Shown here in pieces: positions 59,303 through 64,000 of a stretch of 64,000 bases of DNA; the stretch's first letter is position 1, and every line of letters starts with the position of its first letter. The notes beneath the pieces are model-generated. The model searched no databases, was not told where the DNA came from, and saw nothing but the letters and a program-made list of their open reading frames with translations. A program made the position numbers and the translations under genes. The DNA comes from Mycosynbacter sp964593465 (GTDB lineage Bacteria > Patescibacteriota > Saccharimonadia > Saccharimonadales > Saccharimonadaceae), in contig CAZQJY010000001.1 of assembly GCA_964593465.1 (NCBI GenBank), forward strand, positions 1 through 64,000, given 5' to 3'.

Positions 59303-62146
59303 CTACACATCATACGGTGACACAAACTTACCACCTGTTTTGACATGAATCAGCCTACCATCCGGTAGTGTGAGCTGTGATTTGTCAGCTCGACGGACGG
59401 CCCCCAGCAGCTCTCGTCTACGTGGATCGATTGCCACATAGGGAGTACGCTCATCATCAGCGAGATATTGCACTTTGAGATACTGCCCATCTATCACGAT
59501 ACTGGGGATAGAACACTGCTCAAGATACTCACGATTTGGTTGCTCAAAATACTGCTCAATACCGATATTTTTGCTATACATATGCGCGCCAAGCAATCTA
59601 TCAATTTCGCTTTTGCTCGTTGTCCTCTCTGCGTAGAGTTTGATAAGGTCGGTGATGGATTTTTGTGTCACCATCTCTGTAGGAGCGTCGCTTTTAAGGT
59701 ACTTTTGGAGTGTATCCTCAGGAATCGTCTTTGTATAACGCTCCAACTCTACCGCAAGATCTCGAAAGGCGTTTTGATTGTACCCCGGCTCATTGAGCAC
59801 CCATTGGACAAGAGTGGCTTGAGCCTCTTCGGGAATCATCCGATCTGTCACATGACGTTCGGTCGTACCTACCTTGAGTGATCCAAACATTGGTTGCACC
59901 TCTGTCTTGATCATATCACCGTCTTTGACACGCCCTACTGCGTTATATGACAGCAAACCAGCCGCAGTAGCATGTCGCCCCACAACTTCTGGATCAACTG
60001 GCATCGTCTGCTCCACTACATCATGCTTCACCCGCTCGACAGCTTTAGACTTACTTCGTCTTGTCTTTTTAAACCACCGAGGAAAACCAGCCAACAATTG
60101 CGTGTCTTTTGGCGTAATGCTACGATCGCTCAGCGCCCGGGAACGGTCTGGCTCATCAGAGTGAATATTGCGATATTGGGTCGTGGTGCGTTCCTTCCGA
60201 GTGTATTTGTATATGAGATCGATCATACCCGCCGTCAAGTCATCTCGAATCGCCTGTGCCTCTTGGTAGTTCATCGGTGCATGTACGACATTGCGCGGTT
60301 CGATACCTAGCGTGCGCATAATCTTGCGAGCAACTTTTTGTGTCTGCGAGATGCGTTTGTAGCTCAGGTCGTGTCCAGCAATAAAGTTGACATCTTGGTC
60401 TGGGTCTCCCGTCGGTAGTGCTGTCACGATATCGTACTGGGCGACCATATCATCAGTCGTAGATTCATCGAGCAGCTTCTCCCACTCCCTAGACCGTTTG
60501 TCTCGAAAATCTTGCACACCACCCGCACCCACCGCAGCGGCCACGATGGCAATGCGGGCGAGATGCAAAATCGGCCTCTTGCCACGCATCGCCTCTACAA
60601 TGCCGCGAGACAGCTCTGGTCGAATCTGGTACTGGCTCATCTGCCGACCAATATCGGTGATTTTGCCGTCGTGGTCGAGTGCACCGAGGCGCATCAGCTG
60701 CTGCTTGGCTTTAGTGATGGATACCTCTTGCACACGGTGCGGCAAATATTCGTTGACTTCAGCAAATTCCATATCTAGATTTGCAACTGATAATATAATA
60801 CCCGCTAGGTTGGTGCTGTAGATTTCTGCTGGCTCAAACTTATCCCGTTTGTGATATGGCTTGTATGGCATAGCCAGTTCTTCAACCTCTTGGCCTTTGT
60901 CACGAATCTTGTCTTCTTCGATCATAGTTGGCTGGCACAAGTAACCTTTGCCACCTGGCACATCACGCCCTGCTCTGCCAAATTGTTGCGTAATACCCGC
61001 CTGCGAGAGGTATTCCCGAGAAAGCCCCGATACATCATCGTCATCAAGCTCTTCACGATTGATAGTGCCGTCAGAAAACACATGTGTCACACCAGGGATT
61101 GTGATACCCGACATACCCGCAGGTGAGGATACAATTACCAAGCGATAGCCATCGGACACTGGGTCATTGATATGACTAATTTCACGCTCAGTCAGCTCGC
61201 TATGAAGCTTACGAAACACCACTTTATGCGACGAGCCTTTCTCCTGTAGCTCCAGCTCATGCCGTGTTTTGTCGATAATATGGTCTATCTCGGCCTTGCC
61301 AGAGGTAAAAATCATCGACTTTTCAGCTTCGCCGCCGTATTTGGCATAAGCCTGCATCACAGTATCGTCTGGGCATTCATGCTGCTCAAGTTCAAATGGC
61401 CGACCCTCGATCTTGAGACTCGGTGCTATCCCATCGTTGACCTTACCCAGTGGCCTTTGTAGGACTGCTTCATTGTGCGTCGCGCTCGCAGCGATGAAGC
61501 GCCAATTGTCATGTGTTTCGACAGATTTGAGTCCGACACCAGCCGCAATCTCCGTATACACATTAGCCTCATGCATTTCATCGGCCACGATAGCGACTTT
61601 TTTATCACCATGCTGCTGCTCAATCTCATTGCCCGCACGCAAAAACGTGTTGGGCGTCATGATGACGATACGATTGTCCTCATGCGTCTCGCTACGCTCA
61701 CCGTGCATCACGCCGATGGCGTTTTCTAGCTCTTCTTCGCTAAGCTGACCAGACATTTCCTCGCAAATACGATCATAGAGGCCGTCGGCAATGACACGAC
61801 GCGGTACCATGACATAGATCTTGTCATAGCCTGCTTCATACAAAAACTGCGGCACTTGGGTACTCTTGCCACTACCCGTCGCACCACCAATGATACACGC
61901 TTTGTAATTTTCGACGATATCGACTATCTCTTGTTTGTGCTTGTATGCCGGCAGGTCACGGTTGCCTAATCCGTACAACTCTTTGAGACGAGCCTTCTCG
62001 CGCATCGTGACAACATCAAGCAACCTTCGCTTATCCTGATACCCTTGATGCAGATGAGAGAGACGTGCAGGCACAGAGCGACTCGCACGCGATACTGTAC
62101 CGTGTGTCTGCTCCCGGCTAAATGGATACTTCAGACGCTCTGCCAT
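59303..62146 (-). CDS. hrpA: DEAH-box-type RNA helicase (HrpA-like)
   Basis: A 947-residue SF2 helicase. Motif I GGATGSGKSTQVPQFL at about 93-108, Ia VPRRVIADGLYDRI, motif II reads VADEMHE (DEAH with Met), motif III AASATH, and later VIVSSPAGMSGITIPG (V) and QQFGRAGRDVPG (VI), followed by winged-helix and ratchet-like domains and a long C-terminal part. This is the DEAH/RHA layout of HrpA/HrpB, acting on RNA or RNP. The N-terminal 60 residues are basic. TATAGT and GAAGG lie just before ATG. Confidence 0.88.
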   Translation of the reverse strand: MAERLKYPFSREQTHGTVSRASRSVPARLSHLHQGYQDKRRLLDVVTMREKARLKELYGLGNRDLPAYKHKQEIVDIVENYKACIIGGATGSGKSTQVPQFLYEAGYDKIYVMVPRRVIADGLYDRICEEMSGQLSEEELENAIGVMHGERSETHEDNRIVIMTPNTFLRAGNEIEQQHGDKKVAIVADEMHEANVYTEIAAGVGLKSVETHDNWRFIAASATHNEAVLQRPLGKVNDGIAPSLKIEGRPFELEQHECPDDTVMQAYAKYGGEAEKSMIFTSGKAEIDHIIDKTRHELELQEKGSSHKVVFRKLHSELTEREISHINDPVSDGYRLVIVSSPAGMSGITIPGVTHVFSDGTINREELDDDDVSGLSREYLSQAGITQQFGRAGRDVPGGKGYLCQPTMIEEDKIRDKGQEVEELAMPYKPYHKRDKFEPAEIYSTNLAGIILSVANLDMEFAEVNEYLPHRVQEVSITKAKQQLMRLGALDHDGKITDIGRQMSQYQIRPELSRGIVEAMRGKRPILHLARIAIVAAAVGAGGVQDFRDKRSREWEKLLDESTTDDMVAQYDIVTALPTGDPDQDVNFIAGHDLSYKRISQTQKVARKIMRTLGIEPRNVVHAPMNYQEAQAIRDDLTAGMIDLIYKYTRKERTTTQYRNIHSDEPDRSRALSDRSITPKDTQLLAGFPRWFKKTRRSKSKAVERVKHDVVEQTMPVDPEVVGRHATAAGLLSYNAVGRVKDGDMIKTEVQPMFGSLKVGTTERHVTDRMIPEEAQATLVQWVLNEPGYNQNAFRDLAVELERYTKTIPEDTLQKYLKSDAPTEMVTQKSITDLIKLYAERTTSKSEIDRLLGAHMYSKNIGIEQYFEQPNREYLEQCSIPSIVIDGQYLKVQYLADDERTPYVAIDPRRRELLGAVRRADKSQLTLPDGRLIHVKTGGKFVSPYDV

Positions 62147-62187
62147 ATACCTTCACTATACCCCTGTTGCATCTACTTCCAAAGCAA

Positions 62188-62215
62188 AAGCGTCTTGCGA
62201 AGAAGCAAGACGCTT
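62188..62215. terminator. Terminator after mscL
   Basis: Perfect 11-bp arms AAGCGTCTTGC (62188-62198) and GCAAGACGCTT (62205-62215) with a 6-nt loop, 18 nt after the mscL stop. Confidence 0.9.
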
Positions 62216-62233
62216 CGTAAGTGGTCGATAAGA

Positions 62234-62674
62234 CTAGCTTTTCTTCTTGTCGAGCTTATCGAGCTTGGCAAAGTGGATGATGGCATAGATCACCAAAGCC
62301 GTAGCTGTAAGTGTAATGGCCGAAGACACAAATGCACCCCAAGCAAAATCAGCGTTACGACCCCACAGCTCTACGCGCCATGTCGCTGACTGCAAACCTT
62401 GCTGCGAGCCTACGATAAACTGCACGACTGGGTTGATAAAGCCTTCGACGAGCTTCTTCACCGTGTCGCCCGCTGCAGTACCAATCGCGAGACCGACCGC
62501 AAGCCCTACGACACCTTGTGTCCGGATAAATTCCACAAAACCGCTCGCGTGACCTTTTGTAGCTGTACGTGCTTGCTTGCGCGCTTCGGCTGCACGTTCT
62601 TTCGCTGCCTCGGCCTTAGCCTTTGCTTTTGCGGCCGCGGTCGGTTTTTTCTTGGTAGTATCTTTTGTTGCCAT
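62234..62674 (-). CDS. mscL: Large-conductance mechanosensitive channel
   Basis: Opens under membrane tension to release solutes on hypo-osmotic shock. The 146 residues start with a charged Lys/Ala extension of about 40 residues, then the MscL core: FVEFIRTQGVVGLAVGLAIGTAAG (TM1), GFINPVVQFIVG loop, WGAFVSSAITLTATALVIYAI (TM2) and the basic end KLDKLDKKKS. ATG 62674 is chosen with AAGGTG upstream. The N-terminal extension is longer than in E. coli MscL. Confidence 0.92.
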   Translation of the reverse strand: MATKDTTKKKPTAAAKAKAKAEAAKERAAEARKQARTATKGHASGFVEFIRTQGVVGLAVGLAIGTAAGDTVKKLVEGFINPVVQFIVGSQQGLQSATWRVELWGRNADFAWGAFVSSAITLTATALVIYAIIHFAKLDKLDKKKS

Positions 62675-62762
62675 AATCACCTTATCTCCACACCCGTTGT
62701 TACACCTTGTTGTTACGCCAAATTATATCATATCAGGGAAAGTTAGGAGGAAAAATAGGTGT

Positions 62763-62807
62763 TGTAGCGACCCGGCGAGCATGGTAGTGCTCAGCCGGGT
62801 CGCTACA
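62763..62807 (-). terminator. Long terminator after the unknown GC-rich gene
   Basis: Arms of 14 bp, TGTAGCGACCCGGC (62763-62776) and its perfect complement (62794-62807), plus an inner 5-bp stem and one bulge. On the minus strand it is followed by ATTTTTCC. It is the strongest hairpin of the window. Confidence 0.92.
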
Positions 62808-62821
62808 GTGTTCGCCTCGGA

Positions 62822-63226
62822 TTACGAGGCGAAGAACATAGGGGTTGCCACAGGCGTCACACCCAGCTCGTCGACCAGCTCCTGGAACCTGCTCGTCGGC
62901 TTGTACTCGATCGCAACGGGAGTGTACGCGTCATACGGCTCATCGGAACCTCTGAGTTGGTACGAGATAGTCCCGTCCCGATGCTCGTGCCGATCATAGC
63001 GCGCGCAGTAGACGTAGCCATGATACACGAGCCAGCAGAGCGCCCGCTTGAACTTCGATGCCGACAGCGGCTGACCCGCGACCTCGAGTCTCTCCCCGAC
63101 AACGGCATCGCCGTAACTATCGTACCCAGCCTCACCGCGCACAGCGCTGAATCGCAGACATGCTTCCCTGCTAGCAAGGCAACGAACTACCGCAGAAAGT
63201 TCTGCGGTCTCTCTCATGCTACTCAT
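62822..63226 (-). CDS. Unknown GC-rich 134-residue protein
   Basis: ATG 63226 has an ideal GGAGGAAAA ribosome site, the strongest in the window, unlike its neighbours. The protein (MSSMRETAELSAVV) has a helix-turn-like region (SASKFKRALCWLVYHGYVYC) and a basic/aromatic segment (YDRHEHRDGTISYQL); no family recognised. A winged-helix-type fold is possible. Base composition and ribosome site differ from surrounding genes, hinting at transfer. A reading frame continues upstream to 63385, so a longer 187-residue form cannot be excluded. Confidence 0.6.
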   Translation of the reverse strand: MSSMRETAELSAVVRCLASREACLRFSAVRGEAGYDSYGDAVVGERLEVAGQPLSASKFKRALCWLVYHGYVYCARYDRHEHRDGTISYQLRGSDEPYDAYTPVAIEYKPTSRFQELVDELGVTPVATPMFFAS

Positions 63227-63312
63227 TTTTCCTCCAAATTGTTCACACAGCCAGGGAATCTCCCCTTGACTGGACACCTCATCGCTTCTCTTACTCATCC
63301 GGAGAAAAAGAA

Positions 63313-63338
63313 GTCGCCGCTCTTTGGTGGGAGCGGCG
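63313..63338 (-). terminator. Attenuator-like hairpin upstream of the GC-rich gene
   Basis: Arms TCGCCGCTC and GAGCGGCGA, about 9 bp with an 8-nt loop, followed on the minus strand by CTTCTTTTTC. It lies about 110 nt after the predicted transcript start and about 90 nt before the gene. It may end argS transcription, attenuate the unknown gene, or both. Confidence 0.65.
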
Positions 63339-63453
63339 AGTGAGGATTCTGGTGAAAATGAAAACTTCTCGACGCTACACATCAATAAACATCACGAGGC
63401 AGAGGTTGCCGCGGAGTTCTGTTGTGTTGTTTCGAAATGTCTTCACGACTTGG

Positions 63454-63482
63454 ATTATACTACATTTTGTCTGGTGCAACAA
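63454..63482 (-). promoter_or_regulatory. Promoter overlapping the 3' end of argS
   Basis: Minus-strand TTGTTG (63477-63482), 17 nt, and TATAAT (63454-63459). The transcript would start near 63447 with a leader of about 220 nt before the unknown GC-rich gene. Confidence 0.6.
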
Positions 63483-64000
63483 TACCCAAAATCATGAGCC
63501 CTGCACGCAGCGTATCGGCATAGAGCGCCACAAGCGCGAGGCGGTGCTGCTCGTGGTCACTGCCCACCACTTGATTTACCTCATAATAGCGATTGAATTC
63601 TTGCGCGAGCTCAAATAGATAATTGCAGATATGATGCGGTGCAAGTTCGCGAATCGCCACATCGACAACTTCATGGTATTCACCTAGTTTGCGCACGAGC
63701 GCACGGTCTTCGACACGCACGTCGGCTAATTGGCCAGCACTACCATCGGCTTTTTCAAGGATGCGGCGAGCACGAGCATGTGCATATTGCAGGTATGGAC
63801 CGGAATTTCCCTGTAAGCTCACCGTTTCGTCAAGATTGAACGCGATATCGCCACCCAAACGATACTTGGCAAACGCATACTTAATCGCGCCAATCACCAC
63901 ATCATTCACAAGCTTTTCATCTTGTACAAGCTCGGCTACCTTTTCACGCACGGCATCCACTACGTCGATACCACGCGTCACATTACCAAGCCGTGAGCTC
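63460..64000 (-). CDS. argS: Arginyl-tRNA synthetase, C-terminal part
   Basis: Charges tRNA-Arg with arginine. About 180 residues are inside the window; the N-terminal catalytic part lies beyond 64000. The visible sequence begins SSRLGNVTRGIDVVD, the segment just after the KMSKS-type loop, then GNSGPYLQYAHARARRIL and the C-terminal anticodon-binding helices (FELAQEFNRYYEVNQVVG, LALVALYADTLRAGLMILG). Class I enzyme with the DALR domain complete. Confidence 0.94.
   Translation of the reverse strand, partial: SSRLGNVTRGIDVVDAVREKVAELVQDEKLVNDVVIGAIKYAFAKYRLGGDIAFNLDETVSLQGNSGPYLQYAHARARRILEKADGSAGQLADVRVEDRALVRKLGEYHEVVDVAIRELAPHHICNYLFELAQEFNRYYEVNQVVGSDHEQHRLALVALYADTLRAGLMILGIVAPDKM

Overview
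The window reads as a small-genome bacterium of the Candidate Phyla Radiation (Patescibacteria), most likely a Candidatus Saccharibacteria (TM7) member. Reasons: very dense packing with many 1-50 nt overlaps, a compact type IV pilus locus with CPR-style minor pilins, ribosomal and replication genes with the family order expected in bacteria but shortened domains, a degenerate DHH-family protein with a proline-rich tail, an FtsK/Xer pair, and a WhiB-like Fe-S protein of the kind otherwise typical of Actinobacteria, the usual hosts of these epibionts. TGA is used as a stop (for example at the histidine-kinase/regulator junction, 29327-29329), which argues against the TGA=Gly code of Gracilibacteria/Absconditabacteria. 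The lineage call is an inference; no 16S rRNA gene is present.

Layout. 1-6.3 kb: a secreted/membrane surface protein with a Pro-Ala linker, Mn-type superoxide dismutase, a membrane parvulin-like protein, a PH-domain membrane protein directly abutting a tRNA-Arg(CCU), nucleoside diphosphate kinase and a Xer recombinase. 6.3-23.4 kb: one long leftward type IV pilus locus: SurA-like membrane protein, a giant 1227-residue unknown protein, PilM, PilN, PilO-like, a small PilP-position protein, PilB, PilT, PilC, major pilin, prepilin peptidase, three minor prepilins and a PilX-like protein. A decayed copy of the 3' end of the giant gene lies just upstream at 23.44-23.60 kb. 23.6-32.4 kb: ychF, tlyA, a 2H phosphoesterase, efp, the rpsF-ssb-rpsR operon, a two-component pair, ftsK and a SemiSWEET-like protein. 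32.5-38.8 kb: ribonuclease J with a leader ORF, a uracil-DNA glycosylase relative, an AbrB-Doc toxin-antitoxin pair, a NUDIX protein and polynucleotide phosphorylase. 38.9-49 kb: an ASCH-methyltransferase fusion, NUDIX, rpsO, an alpha/beta hydrolase, truB, a PIG-L deacetylase, a DHH-like protein, rpsT with a histone-like tail, holA, mutM, HAD and unknown proteins. 49-64 kb: a polA-NUDIX-HAD-dut operon, whiB-like gene, two P-loop kinases, dnaG-rpoD, YjbR, oligoribonuclease, a DEAH helicase, mscL, an unknown GC-rich gene behind an attenuator-like leader, and the 3' part of argS.

Two themes run through the window. First, many genes have a TATACT/TATAAT-like -10 hexamer placed 6-8 nt before the start codon, so their mRNAs should be leaderless; I count more than ten, including rpsO, polA, orn, truB and the antitoxin. 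Second, several housekeeping proteins have lost metal-binding residues normal for their family (DnaG zinc finger, PilB tetracysteine, Fe-S cysteines of the glycosylase), while PilD, MutM and the WhiB-like protein keep theirs. No CRISPR array, insertion sequence or prophage was seen. No gene-free stretch exceeds 300 bases; the longest is 23335-23618, which holds a promoter and the decayed gene copy.
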